Of a stretch of DNA of 64,000 bases, positions 45,247 through 54,077 are shown piece by piece; positions within the stretch are counted from its first letter, which is position 1, and each line of letters starts with the position of its first letter. Both the position numbers and the translations under genes were made by a program. Source of the DNA: Pseudoclavibacter sp. Marseille-Q3772 (GTDB lineage: Bacteria > Actinomycetota > Actinomycetes > Actinomycetales > Microbacteriaceae); assembly GCF_916618895.1 (NCBI RefSeq), contig NZ_OU745391.1, positions 992,001 to 1,056,000 on the forward strand, read 5' to 3'. The notes under the pieces were generated by a model. That model was not told where the DNA came from, ran no database searches, and saw only the letters and a list, made by a program, of their open reading frames with translations.

Positions 45247-46755
45247 CTATTTTGTCGTGATGGAGCGCAGCTTCTCGAGTCGCGCGAGCGTTTCTTGTTT
45301 GCCGAGCAGCTCCATCGATTCGAACAGCGGAGGCGACACTCGGCGCCCGGAGATTGCCACCCGGCCGGGGCCGAAGGCCAACCGCGGCTTCAATTCAAGC
45401 TCATCGAGCAGTTTGGCACGCATTGCCTGTTCGATCATCGGGGTGGTCCACTCGGTAACCGCCTCGAGCGCTTCCCGGGTCGCATCCAGCGTTGCCGAAG
45501 CGCCATCCTTCAGCGTCTTCAGGGCGTCTTCGGCGTACTCAAGATCCGCCGTCGACGTAAAGAGGAATCCGAGCATTCCTGGTGCCTCGCCGAGCAACTG
45601 CATCCGCTCCTGCACGAGCGGTGTGGCGCGGCGAAGCAGCGCATACTGCTCGTCGGTCGGTTTGCCGTCGTCAAAGAACTCGGCAAGATATGGGACCATC
45701 CGCTCAGTGAAGGTGTCCGGATCCAATCGGCGCATGTGTTCGCCATTGATCGCCTCAGCCTTCTTTAGGTCGAACCGTGCCGGGTTGGGGTTGACATCGT
45801 GCACGTCGAACGCGGCGGTCAGCTCGTCGATGGTGAATACGTCACGGTCTGGAGCAATCGACCAGCCCAAGAGCGAGAGGTAGTTGAGCAGACCCTCGGG
45901 GAGGAATCCGCGGTCACGGTGGTGGAATAGGTTCGATTCCGGGTCGCGCTTGGAGAGCTTCTTGTTACCCTCACCCATCACATACGGCAGGTGACCAAAC
46001 TGCGGGATGAACTCCGCAACACCGATCTCGATGAGTGCGTGGTAGAGCGCGATCTGACGCGGTGTGGATGAGAGCAGGTCCTCGCCGCGCAGCACGTGGG
46101 TGATCCCCATCAGGGCGTCGTCAACCGGGTTGACCAGGGTGTAGAGCGGTTTTCCGTTCGGGCGAACCACAACAAAGTCGGGGAACGATCCGGCCTTGAA
46201 CGTGATCTCGCCGCGCACGAGGTCGGTGAAGGAGAGGTCGGTGTCCGGTACGCGCAATCGCAGGCTCGGGGTGCGGCCTTCGGCGCGCAGTGCCGCGCGC
46301 TCTTCCTCGCTGAGGTCACGCTCGAAGTTGTCATAGCCCTGTCGCGGGTCGCGACCATTGGCCACGTTACGCGCTTCAATCTCTTCTGCCGTGGCGAAGG
46401 ATTCGTACAGGAAGCCGCCTGCCTTCAGCTTGTCGATCACATCCGCGTAAATCTCACCGCGCTGAGACTGCCGGTACGGCTCGTGGGGACCACCAACGCC
46501 CACGCCTTCACTCCAGTTGATTCCGAGCCACGCGAGTGACTCGAGGATCATGTCAAAGCTCTCCTCCGAGTCGCGCTCGGCGTCAGTGTCTTCGATGCGG
46601 AACACCATAGTGCCGCCCACATGCTTCGCGTAGGCCCAGTTGAACAGCGCCGTGCGGATCATACCTACGTGTGGCGTGCCCGTGGGCGATGGACAAAAAC
46701 GAACACGGATATCAGAGCCGGTGGCGGATGCAATGGGCGCAGTTGAAGCAGTCAT
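45247..46755 (-). CDS. gltX: Glutamyl-tRNA synthetase
   Basis: The 502-residue class I synthetase has the HIGH-type motif [20 protein letters not shown] and the KMSKS-type motif KLSKRDPES. It charges tRNA-Glu, and in most actinobacteria also tRNA-Gln, which is then amidated by GatCAB. Both cognate tRNA genes are in this window. It starts at ATG 46755, divergent from metN; an FAH-family gene is its usual upstream neighbour but is displaced here. Confidence 0.97.
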   Translation of the reverse strand: MTASTAPIASATGSDIRVRFCPSPTGTPHVGMIRTALFNWAYAKHVGGTMVFRIEDTDAERDSEESFDMILESLAWLGINWSEGVGVGGPHEPYRQSQRGEIYADVIDKLKAGGFLYESFATAEEIEARNVANGRDPRQGYDNFERDLSEEERAALRAEGRTPSLRLRVPDTDLSFTDLVRGEITFKAGSFPDFVVVRPNGKPLYTLVNPVDDALMGITHVLRGEDLLSSTPRQIALYHALIEIGVAEFIPQFGHLPYVMGEGNKKLSKRDPESNLFHHRDRGFLPEGLLNYLSLLGWSIAPDRDVFTIDELTAAFDVHDVNPNPARFDLKKAEAINGEHMRRLDPDTFTERMVPYLAEFFDDGKPTDEQYALLRRATPLVQERMQLLGEAPGMLGFLFTSTADLEYAEDALKTLKDGASATLDATREALEAVTEWTTPMIEQAMRAKLLDELELKPRLAFGPGRVAISGRRVSPPLFESMELLGKQETLARLEKLRSITTK

Positions 46756-46792
46756 GATTCCTTTATTCTAGTCGGCCGCAATCTGCAGCATC

Positions 46793-46814
46793 CCCTACGC
46801 CCGTGCATGTAGGG
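46793..46814. repeat. Inverted repeat in the gltX/metN divergent region
   Basis: CCCTAC (46793-46798) and GTAGGG (46809-46814) flank ten bases in the 167-base divergent gap. It could be an operator for metN or gltX. No S-box or SAM riboswitch was recognised in the gap. Confidence 0.3.
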
Positions 46815-46922
46815 CGCAAACGACCACCGCACACTGCCGCACAATTGTTACGTACCGCGTCGCCCGTCTTTTGTGCAAATGAATGCGATTGATTGAATAG
46901 GGCCATTCACGAAAGGTGACCA

Positions 46923-47915
46923 ATGATTTCCGTAACTAATCTCGTCAAGGAGTATCGCGCGCAGGCTCGAACTGTGCGCGCCCTCGACGACGTGACGCTC
47001 TCCGTACCCGGCGGAGAGATCCACGGCATTATTGGCCACTCCGGCGCCGGTAAATCCACGCTGGTTCGCTGTTTGGCGGGACTAGACCGGCCTACATCCG
47101 GCAACATCGTGATCGACGACGAAGACCTCACCACGGCGAGCGCGGCCCGACTGCGGTCGGCACGTCGCCGCATTGGGCTCGTATTCCAACACGCTAACCT
47201 CTTCGATGCACGCACCGTCGTCGGTAATGTCGCCTACCCGATGCTGATCGCTGGCACCGCCCGCAAGCAGGCCTACGCTCGGGCCGAAGAACTCCTCGAA
47301 CGCGTTGGCCTCAAAGATGCAGCCAAGGTCTACCCCGCACAGCTCTCCGGCGGTATGCGCCAGCGCGTTGGTATCGCCCGCGCACTTGCGGTAAGCCCCG
47401 ACGTATTGCTGTTCGATGAGCCAACATCAGCGCTCGATCCGAAGACTACCGACGAGATCCTCGAGCTCATTACCTCACTGCGCAGCCCGAAGGTGGCAAT
47501 GCTCATCATCACTCACGAGATGCACGTGGTGAAGCAGGTGTGTGACTCTGTATCGCTGCTCGAACGCGGCCGCATTATCGAATCCGGTCCGCTCACCGAA
47601 GTGGTCTCCTCACTGCGCGGCAAACTCAGCCAGCAATTGCTTGGTGTCGGCCGCCACGAAGCCGTGTCCGGCACGCTCATTGACGTCCTCAGCCGCGGAG
47701 CGGATGCGGCTCGACCCGTGATTGCACACACGTCTGCTCAGCTCGGGGTCGAGCTGGCAATTGTCGCCGGCAGCGTCGAATACCTCGCGGGCACAACCTT
47801 CTCGCACCTACGCCTTGCCGTGCCCGAGGGTACAGACGCCCAGCAGGTCATTCGCGCCCTGAACGAGCAGGGTGCCGACGCCTGCCTCACCAGCGAGCTG
47901 GCGGAGGTGGCGTAA
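46923..47915 (+). CDS. metN: Methionine ABC importer, ATP-binding protein
   Basis: The 330-residue protein has Walker A GHSGAGKST (38-46), signature LSGGMRQRVGIARALA, Walker B VLLFDEPTSALDPKTT and a C-terminal NIL ligand-binding domain (~245-330) for feedback by methionine. AAAGGTG precedes ATG 46923. The stop overlaps the metI start by one base (TAATG). Confidence 0.96.
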   Translation: MISVTNLVKEYRAQARTVRALDDVTLSVPGGEIHGIIGHSGAGKSTLVRCLAGLDRPTSGNIVIDDEDLTTASAARLRSARRRIGLVFQHANLFDARTVVGNVAYPMLIAGTARKQAYARAEELLERVGLKDAAKVYPAQLSGGMRQRVGIARALAVSPDVLLFDEPTSALDPKTTDEILELITSLRSPKVAMLIITHEMHVVKQVCDSVSLLERGRIIESGPLTEVVSSLRGKLSQQLLGVGRHEAVSGTLIDVLSRGADAARPVIAHTSAQLGVELAIVAGSVEYLAGTTFSHLRLAVPEGTDAQQVIRALNEQGADACLTSELAEVA

Positions 47916-48577
47916 TGCTCGAGACAATTACTCCGCAGATTTGGGAGAAAATCTTCGAAGCAATCGGCGAAACGCTGATCATGGTCGGTGTTTCTGGTGC
48001 GCTTGCGGTCGTGCTCGGTCTCCCACTGGGTGTCGCCCTGTTCGCGCTACGCCGTGGTGGGCCTACAAGCCGCACCGTGAACGTCATCCTCGGTGTCATT
48101 GTGAACATCGTGCGCTCGTTCCCCTACGCGATCTTGATGGTCTGGCTCATTCCGTTCACGCGGCAATTGATTCAAACCTCCACCGGCCCGCTGGCCGCGA
48201 GTGTGTCGCTCACCATCGCCGCGATCCCATTCTTTGCCCGACTGGTTGAACGCGCGCTACTGGACCTACCCAGTGGTAAGACGGATGCTGCACTCGCGAT
48301 GGGCTCGTCCCCGTGGCAGATCGTGTGGCAGGTTTGGCTGCCCGAAGCAATGCCAACACTGGTGTCTGCCATGACTACCACTCTGGTTACGATCGTTGGC
48401 TACTCCGCAATGGCGGGCATCATCGGCGGTGGCGGTCTTGGACGCCTGGCCTACAACTACGGCTACCAGCGGTTTATCCCGGAAGTCATGTTTGTCACCA
48501 TCGTCATCCTCATCGCTCTGGTCCAGCTCATTCAGCTGCTCGGCGATCAAATCGCGAAGGCGGTCGATCACCGATGA
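47915..48577 (+). CDS. metI: Methionine ABC importer, permease
   Basis: The 220-residue permease has five or six helices and the MetI EAA loop DAALAMGSSPWQIVWQVWLP. GYSAMAGIIGGGGLGRLAYN is the C-terminal family motif. It is coupled to metN by TAATG and followed by metQ after a 95-base gap. Confidence 0.96.
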   Translation: MLETITPQIWEKIFEAIGETLIMVGVSGALAVVLGLPLGVALFALRRGGPTSRTVNVILGVIVNIVRSFPYAILMVWLIPFTRQLIQTSTGPLAASVSLTIAAIPFFARLVERALLDLPSGKTDAALAMGSSPWQIVWQVWLPEAMPTLVSAMTTTLVTIVGYSAMAGIIGGGGLGRLAYNYGYQRFIPEVMFVTIVILIALVQLIQLLGDQIAKAVDHR

Positions 48578-48672
48578 AGCGAATGCCGTAGGTGCGCAAG
48601 CACCGACCTTCGACCAAATCCATCATCAAATCAGCCGGATGCATCCCACCGGCCTTAACTAAGGAATCCACT

Positions 48673-49497
48673 ATGCGTAAACGTTTCGCAATTTTGGCAG
48701 CTACGGCCGCCGCTGCGCTCGCTCTGAGCGGATGTGCCGCATCCGGCGGCGAAGAGGTCAGCAACCCCGGCGGCGAAGCCGAACTGGTCATCGGCGCTAG
48801 CCCCGTGCCCCACGCACAGATCCTCGAGTACGTCCGCGACAACCTCGCTGAAGACGAAGGACTCAAGATCACCATCAAGGAGTTCGACGACTATGTGCTG
48901 CCGAACCAAACCCTGAACGATGGTGAACTCGACGCGAACTACTTCCAGCACCTTCCCTACCTCGAAAGCGAAATGAAGGAGAAGGGCTACGAGTTTGAGC
49001 ACGGCGAGGGTGTGCACATTGAGCCGCTGCGCCTGTTCTCCTCGAAGGTGAAGTCGCCGGACGAAATCAAGGACGGCGCCACCATCGCGATCACCAATGA
49101 CGTATCGAACCAGGCTCGCGGCCTACTGCTGCTTCAGGAAGCCGGCCTGCTCAAGGACATCACCACCGAAAGCTCGGTACTTGAGCTGACGGCAGAGCAG
49201 AACCCGAAGAACCTGCAGTTCGAAGAGACTCAGCCCGAGGTTGTTGTGCAGCTCGTTGACGACCCGAAGATTGATGCCGCACTGGTGAACGCAAACTTCG
49301 TGTTCTCCGCGGGCCTCAACCCTGAGGAAGCGATTCTGTCGGAGAGTGTTGACGGCAGCCCGTACGCAAACGTACTCGTTTGGAAGAAGGGCAATGACGA
49401 CCCGAACGTAAAGAAGCTTGAAGAACTGCTGCACTCGCAGGAGGTTAAGGACTACATCAAGGAGACCTGGCCGAACGGCGACGTCGTAGCCGGCTAG
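48673..49497 (+). CDS. metQ: Methionine ABC importer, substrate-binding lipoprotein
   Basis: The 274-residue NlpA-family lipoprotein has lipobox LSGC and the family motifs GASPVPHAQILEYVRDNLAE, FDDYVLPNQTLNDGELDANY, FQHLPYLESEM and AITNDVSNQARGLLLLQEAG. It delivers L- or D-methionine. ATG 48673 is set by AAGGAATCCACT ahead; upstream in-frame codons give no signal peptide. A strong hairpin ends the operon. Confidence 0.96.
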   Translation: MRKRFAILAATAAAALALSGCAASGGEEVSNPGGEAELVIGASPVPHAQILEYVRDNLAEDEGLKITIKEFDDYVLPNQTLNDGELDANYFQHLPYLESEMKEKGYEFEHGEGVHIEPLRLFSSKVKSPDEIKDGATIAITNDVSNQARGLLLLQEAGLLKDITTESSVLELTAEQNPKNLQFEETQPEVVVQLVDDPKIDAALVNANFVFSAGLNPEEAILSESVDGSPYANVLVWKKGNDDPNVKKLEELLHSQEVKDYIKETWPNGDVVAG

Positions 49498-49521
49498 TTA
49501 TCGCGCCCTAATCTCATCCCC

Positions 49522-49561
49522 AATATCGGGGGTTCCGTACGGCCTCGGAACCCCCGATATT
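49522..49561 (+). terminator. Terminator of metNIQ
   Basis: A perfect 15-bp inverted repeat (49522-49536 and 49547-49561) with a 10-base loop begins 24 bases after the metQ stop and is followed by ACTTTTCC. It is likely to act as an intrinsic terminator on the plus strand. Confidence 0.8.
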
Positions 49562-49778
49562 ACTTTTCCGGTTGTTTGACATTGATGCCGTGCAGCTTCA
49601 GACCGATGCCATTCGGCTCCAGACCGATGGTGCCCCGCCCTGCCCGCTCCGTCTCCGCCCGGAGAAATGGCGAAAATACGGCTAAGCAACGCGCATATTC
49701 GTATGCCTACCCGTATTTTCGCCATTTATCCGCAACAGGCGCCGCTAGTCGCGCGCCGGTGCAGGAAATCTCTCAGAC
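49562..49778. other. Structured non-coding gap between metQ and the FAH-family gene
   Basis: 217 bases between convergent genes hold two direct repeats of CAGACCGATG (49599-49608 and 49620-49629) and a 17-bp perfect inverted repeat (49665-49681 and 49711-49727). No gene is supported here. A reading frame on the minus strand has no start context or family. Confidence 0.6.
49665..49727. repeat. 17-bp perfect inverted repeat with an inner TTCG hairpin
   Basis: Arms AAATGGCGAAAATACGG (49665-49681) and its complement (49711-49727) enclose 29 bases, in which GCATA (49693-49697) and TATGC (49702-49706) flank TTCG. The arms are AT-richer than the surroundings. It lacks a T-run on either strand, so a plain intrinsic terminator is unlikely; a small palindromic element is possible. 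Confidence 0.6.
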
Positions 49779-50555
49779 CTATGCGCCGGCAGCAACCACC
49801 GGGTTGCGCAGCTGGCCGAGTCCCGAAATCGCACACACGACCTCGTCTCCCGCGCTCAGCGGCGCTACCCCTGCGGGGGTTCCCGTCAGCAGCACGTCTC
49901 CGGGAAGCAGCGTAAACACACTCGACGCGTACTCAACCAGTTCGGCCACTGAACGCTCCATTAGTGAGAGATCACCCTCCTGCTTGGTCTCCCCATTGAT
50001 CTGGCTACCGATCGCGCCCGAGGACGGATCAAATTCGGTGTCGATATAGGGGCCGAGGGGGCAGAACGAGTCGAAGCCCTTGGCGCGAGTCCACTGATCA
50101 TCACTGGACTGCAAATCACGGGCCGTCACATCGTTCGCAACTGTGTAGCCAAAAATCACTTCGGCTGCGCGCTCGGCTGGCACCGAACGAGCGACCTTAC
50201 CAATCACCACCGCAAGCTCGGCCTCCAGATCCACGCGCTGCGACTGCTCCGGCAACACAATCGGGTGCCCCGGCCCGATAATCGAAGTGTTCGGCTTCAA
50301 GAACATCAGCGGCGCCTCCGGCACAGTGTTACCAAGCTCTTCGGCGTGAGCGGCGTAGTTTCGCCCGAACCCAACCACCTTTGAACGCGGAATAACCGGC
50401 GCGAGCAGACGCACCGCATCCGCCGGGACTCGTTCATCAACGGTGTTGAACCCGGCGTAGAGCGGATCTCCCTCAAGCCGCACAAACTCTTGGGTGGATT
50501 CGTCGAGCAGACCAAAGGCCAGCTGACCTTGATATTCGTAGCGCGCAAACTTCAT
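49779..50555 (-). CDS. Fumarylacetoacetate hydrolase (FAH)-family protein
   Basis: The 258-residue FAH-fold protein has VVGFGRNYAAHAEELG, MFLKPNTSIIGPG, the metal-site segment VDLEAELAVVIGKVARSV and NDVTARDLQSSDDQWTRAKG, then LTGTPAGVAPL. It could be a hydrolase or an isomerase of 2-oxo acids; the substrate is unknown. ATG 50555 begins MKFARYEYQG; longer frames lack homology. In other actinobacteria this gene adjoins gltX. Confidence 0.92.
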   Translation of the reverse strand: MKFARYEYQGQLAFGLLDESTQEFVRLEGDPLYAGFNTVDERVPADAVRLLAPVIPRSKVVGFGRNYAAHAEELGNTVPEAPLMFLKPNTSIIGPGHPIVLPEQSQRVDLEAELAVVIGKVARSVPAERAAEVIFGYTVANDVTARDLQSSDDQWTRAKGFDSFCPLGPYIDTEFDPSSGAIGSQINGETKQEGDLSLMERSVAELVEYASSVFTLLPGDVLLTGTPAGVAPLSAGDEVVCAISGLGQLRNPVVAAGA

Positions 50556-50613
50556 GGCGCCCACCCTATGGGCAAGCGCCATGAAAATCGCAGTGAACGA
50601 GAGGATGCATCCC

Positions 50614-52212
50614 CTACTCGGGTAGGACCTCCACGCCTTCGACCTGGTCGCGTTCGTACTCCGAGACCTCGATCGTTTCACCGCGGAAGAATGTTGGGTC
50701 GTAGAACCGCATCGCAATCATAATGATCACACCCAACAGCAGCACACCGATACCGAGCACGAAGACGAGTCCGATACCGTCCTGAGCAATACCTTCGGCG
50801 TTGTAGTGGGTAGCAAAGATTGCCGATCCCGAACCGTAGTCGGGTTTCATCGAGTCAACGCAGGTGAGCACGAACATGTACATGAGCGACAAGCCGCCGA
50901 GCAGTGGCAGCAGCAGCCGCATGAAGAAGTTACGCACGCTCGTGAACCAGCTCTTACGGAAGTACCACACGGCAGCAAGACCGGTGACGCCGTAGTAGAA
51001 GCACACCATCATGCCGAGTGCCGTGATCGTATCCCACAGCGCATTTTCACTGAGCAGACGCATCACGATGTAGAACACGATCGATGCTCCGGCAGCCCAG
51101 AACGTTGCTGTTGCCGGCGACTTGTAGCGAGGCGAAATCTTCGCCATCGACTTCGGCAGGGCTTGGTAGTACCCCATGGCAAGCAGGGTACGGGCCGGCG
51201 ACACCATGGTGGCGTTTAGCGACGACAGGGATGAGGTCAGAATCGCGATCGACATCAAGATCGCGAACGGCCCCATGATTTCCGGTGCGAGCACGGCAAA
51301 GATAGATTCCTGGTTGGCGGGGTTACCGGCGCCGAGCTCACCCTCACCAATACCCGACCACATCAACGTGCCGATGGTCACCAGCAGGTACAGCGACACG
51401 ATGGAGACGATCGTAACCACCGACGCCTGCGCTGGTGTGCGCTTGGGGTCACGGGTCTCTTCGTTCATCGTGATCACCGTGTCCCATCCCCAGAACATGA
51501 AGATGGACAGCGATACGCCGGCGACGATCGTGGACAGACCGCCCTCAACGGCACCGGGGTTCAGCCATGACACATCGAACTCGGTGTAGTCGAAGGCATT
51601 CCCACTATTGGCCGAGATGACCGCGGAGATGCCGTACCAAACCATGACGATCAGCTGCAGTACGACCAGGCCCCACTGCACGCGTTCGGTCGCCTCGATA
51701 CCGCGGTAACCGACGTATGCCGCCACGATGACAAAGACGGTGGTGACGAGGATGTTAACCAGCAGGTTCTCGGCCGGCAGCGACGCGAGCTCGGGACTGC
51801 GGAAGATCTGTCCCAGCAGGATGAAGAAGAAATCAGTCGCGACGGCGGCCAGGTTCGAGAGCACAAGCACCGTTGCCGAGATCAGTCCCCATCCGCTCAT
51901 CCAACCGATCCACGGGCCGAAGGCCCGCGAACCCCAGGTGAAGGAGGTTCCCGAGTCGGGAATCGCACGGTTGAGTTCGCGATACCCGAACAGCACCAGC
52001 AGCATCGGGATGAACCCGATGAGCAAGATCGCGGGGGTTTGTAGCCCCACGACCGAAACAGTGGGGCCAAGACCGGAGGTCAGTGTGTAGGCAGGGGCGA
52101 CGGTGGAGATACCAATAACGGCCCCGCCGAGCACACCAACCTTGCCGACACTGAGCCCCTTTGAGCCGGGAGTCAACGCGCCACTGCGCGTCTTCGTCGA
52201 AGATTCGGACAT
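50614..52212 (-). CDS. APC-superfamily amino acid permease
   Basis: The 532-residue protein has about 12 to 14 membrane helices, with GVLGGAVIGISTVAPAYTLT and PDSGTSFTWGSRAFGPWIGW as APC motifs. It groups with permeases taking GABA, putrescine or other amines rather than with the AAT type at 30-31 kb. It lies 58 bases upstream of the FAH-family gene and 34 bases downstream of the universal stress gene, all on one strand. gabT lies 1.9 kb away, so a GABA-type substrate is possible but unproven. Confidence 0.9.
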   Translation of the reverse strand: MSESSTKTRSGALTPGSKGLSVGKVGVLGGAVIGISTVAPAYTLTSGLGPTVSVVGLQTPAILLIGFIPMLLVLFGYRELNRAIPDSGTSFTWGSRAFGPWIGWMSGWGLISATVLVLSNLAAVATDFFFILLGQIFRSPELASLPAENLLVNILVTTVFVIVAAYVGYRGIEATERVQWGLVVLQLIVMVWYGISAVISANSGNAFDYTEFDVSWLNPGAVEGGLSTIVAGVSLSIFMFWGWDTVITMNEETRDPKRTPAQASVVTIVSIVSLYLLVTIGTLMWSGIGEGELGAGNPANQESIFAVLAPEIMGPFAILMSIAILTSSLSSLNATMVSPARTLLAMGYYQALPKSMAKISPRYKSPATATFWAAGASIVFYIVMRLLSENALWDTITALGMMVCFYYGVTGLAAVWYFRKSWFTSVRNFFMRLLLPLLGGLSLMYMFVLTCVDSMKPDYGSGSAIFATHYNAEGIAQDGIGLVFVLGIGVLLLGVIIMIAMRFYDPTFFRGETIEVSEYERDQVEGVEVLPE

Positions 52213-52246
52213 TACCCAAACTTTCTAGCGGTTGTACGAAGTAAAA

Positions 52247-53194
52247 CTAGTCGTCGTCGCTCACGACAATCGGTAGCGCACCGGTTGGGCTCTCGTGGTG
52301 GCGCGGCCCCTGGTAGCTCGAGGGCAGCACCACCGCCGGCACCGGTAGGGCTGACAGGATGCGGTGAGCACGCTGGCCAAGGAATACACTGCCATGTTTT
52401 GCCAGTCGACTCGAACCGAGCACGGCAACTTCGGTGTCAATCCACTCGACGTTGCGGATGGCGTCTTCGAGACTCTCACCCTCGGCAATCTGGATCGTCG
52501 CCTTTCCTGAGGAGAGCATACCGATGGCGATCTCTTCGAGGTGCCGGCCACCGAACTCGCGGACCTCGTCACTGACATCGCGTTGCTCCCGCGGGTCGGT
52601 CTTGTCGACCTGCACGAGGGAAAGCAAGCGCAGCGGTATCTTGCGTTCCACGGAACGTTGTACGGCACGACCAATGACGACTTCTGACCCTGGGTGAGCA
52701 CCGTAAATGCCAGTGATTCGCGAAACGGGTTCATTCGGGGCTTCGTACCCCCTCGGCACCAACGCCACGGGGATCGGCGAAGCGTGCAGCAGCGTATTGG
52801 CGACGCTCCCAATAGTGAATGCCCTCAGCAGCGGCGAAGCCTTCGCACCAACCACGATCATCGATGCGTCGTATTCTTCGGCAGCCTCGAGCAGGCCGAT
52901 GGCTTCACCGGTTGCGTATCGCAATTCAAACCGAGCGTTGACCCCCTCGGGGATACGCCGCAGCGCCTCCTCAGTCCACGCCTGCACCTGTTCCGCCAGG
53001 ATCGGGTCTTCTGGGGTGAACGGCCCAATATGCGCACCTGCATACAGGTTCGGCTGTGGCATCACCATCGTGATGATCAAATCGATGCTGCTGTGTCGCG
53101 CGAAGAACCCGGCGAACTCGAGCGCATCATAACCGCGACCGTCGGCAACATACCCGACAATCACGCTTTCCCGATGTACGTGGGCGTTCGGCAT
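52247..53194 (-). CDS. Tandem universal stress protein
   Basis: The 315-residue protein has two UspA domains. The first ends with MIVVGAKASPLLRAFTIGSV and VANTLLHASPIPVALVP, the second with AVLGSSRLAKHGSVFLGQRA and HRILSALPVPAVVLP, both near the ATP-binding G-x2-G-x9-G pattern. ATG 53194 is preceded by GGAG. It lies upstream of the permease in the same direction and divergent from the TetR gene, which may control both. Confidence 0.9.
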   Translation of the reverse strand: MPNAHVHRESVIVGYVADGRGYDALEFAGFFARHSSIDLIITMVMPQPNLYAGAHIGPFTPEDPILAEQVQAWTEEALRRIPEGVNARFELRYATGEAIGLLEAAEEYDASMIVVGAKASPLLRAFTIGSVANTLLHASPIPVALVPRGYEAPNEPVSRITGIYGAHPGSEVVIGRAVQRSVERKIPLRLLSLVQVDKTDPREQRDVSDEVREFGGRHLEEIAIGMLSSGKATIQIAEGESLEDAIRNVEWIDTEVAVLGSSRLAKHGSVFLGQRAHRILSALPVPAVVLPSSYQGPRHHESPTGALPIVVSDDD

Positions 53195-53330
53195 CAGCCA
53201 CAACTCCTACAGGGTCAAGTTACGTTGCATGTAATAGAAAGTTTACCGTGTTACGTAGTGACGTGAGATTCAGTGAGAATTCGATACGCTGACCTGGATA
53301 CAAAGTCGTATGGACTCGCAGGAACCAATC

Positions 53331-53984
53331 ATGCCCACCACTCGTAGACCCGCAGGTCGCCCCAAAACCCGCATCCTCGACCGTGCGGTGATCACCTCGA
53401 CGGCTCGCCAATTGGTGACCGAATACGGTATCGATGGGTTCACGATGACGCACCTGGCGAGTGAGCTTGGCGTCACTCCGTCGGCGGTATACAACCACGC
53501 CGAGTCGAAGCTCGAGATCCTGCGCTGGATCGAAGACGCAATTATGAGCGAGGTCGACACCACGGCGTTTGGCGCACTCCCCTGGCGCGACGCCCTGCGG
53601 GTGTGGGCACGCAGCTACCGCGACATCATGGCGGCAAACTTCGGCTTGATCACCCTGATCGCCACCACTGAGGTCCGCGACTCACCGCAAACGGTGCGCA
53701 TGTACGAACAGGTCTCCGGGGTGCTTGTGGATGCGGGCTGGCCGCTAGCATCGGTCGTCCCGTTTGTTACGGCACTGGAATCGTTTATTTACGGCAACGC
53801 GATGAACGAGTTTGCCCCCGAAACCATTTTTGATGTCGGTGAACACCGGGATGAGGCCCCCACCTTCGCGAGCGCCGTCGCGGCACTACCTGACCGTGAC
53901 CAGCACGAGATCAACAATGAGCTCTTTGATCTCGGCTTCGACGCCATCGTCGAATGGAGCGCAGGGCGCCTCGGTATCGAATAG
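53331..53984 (+). CDS. TetR-family transcriptional regulator
   Basis: The 217-residue protein has the TetR helix-turn-helix (ITSTARQLVTEYGIDGFTMT, then LASELGVTPSAVYNHAESKL), and its C-terminal domain (~70-200) is of the TetR_C type with many Trp and Glu residues. ATG 53331 is preferred because AGGA lies seven bases before it; ATG 53310 is possible with a leaderless transcript. It is divergent from the universal stress/permease genes across ~136 bases containing TTAC/GTAA half-sites. Confidence 0.88.
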   Translation: MPTTRRPAGRPKTRILDRAVITSTARQLVTEYGIDGFTMTHLASELGVTPSAVYNHAESKLEILRWIEDAIMSEVDTTAFGALPWRDALRVWARSYRDIMAANFGLITLIATTEVRDSPQTVRMYEQVSGVLVDAGWPLASVVPFVTALESFIYGNAMNEFAPETIFDVGEHRDEAPTFASAVAALPDRDQHEINNELFDLGFDAIVEWSAGRLGIE

Positions 53985-54034
53985 GACGCACTCTCAAGCG
54001 CTCCCTATCGGCCAGCAATCCACGCTAGATGCAA

Positions 54035-54065
54035 AATTGCCCCGACCCAATCGGTCGGGGCAATT
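54035..54065. terminator. Bidirectional terminator between tetR and gabT
   Basis: A perfect 13-bp stem (54035-54047 and 54053-54065) with five-base loop CAATC lies between the convergent stops. On the minus strand it is followed by TTGC after an AATT arm, giving a short T-run for gabT. On the plus strand it follows the tetR stop by 50 bases. Confidence 0.75.
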
Positions 54066-54077
54066 ACCTAGTGCGGT

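Noticed and set aside
46756-46922. SAM riboswitch ahead of metN
   Set aside because: The 167-base gap lacks the SAM-I/SAM-II pattern and is shared with the gltX promoter; only a small inverted repeat is present.
49498-49725. 75-codon minus-strand reading frame after metQ
   Set aside because: It covers the metQ terminator and the large inverted repeat, has no ribosome binding site and shows no family resemblance.
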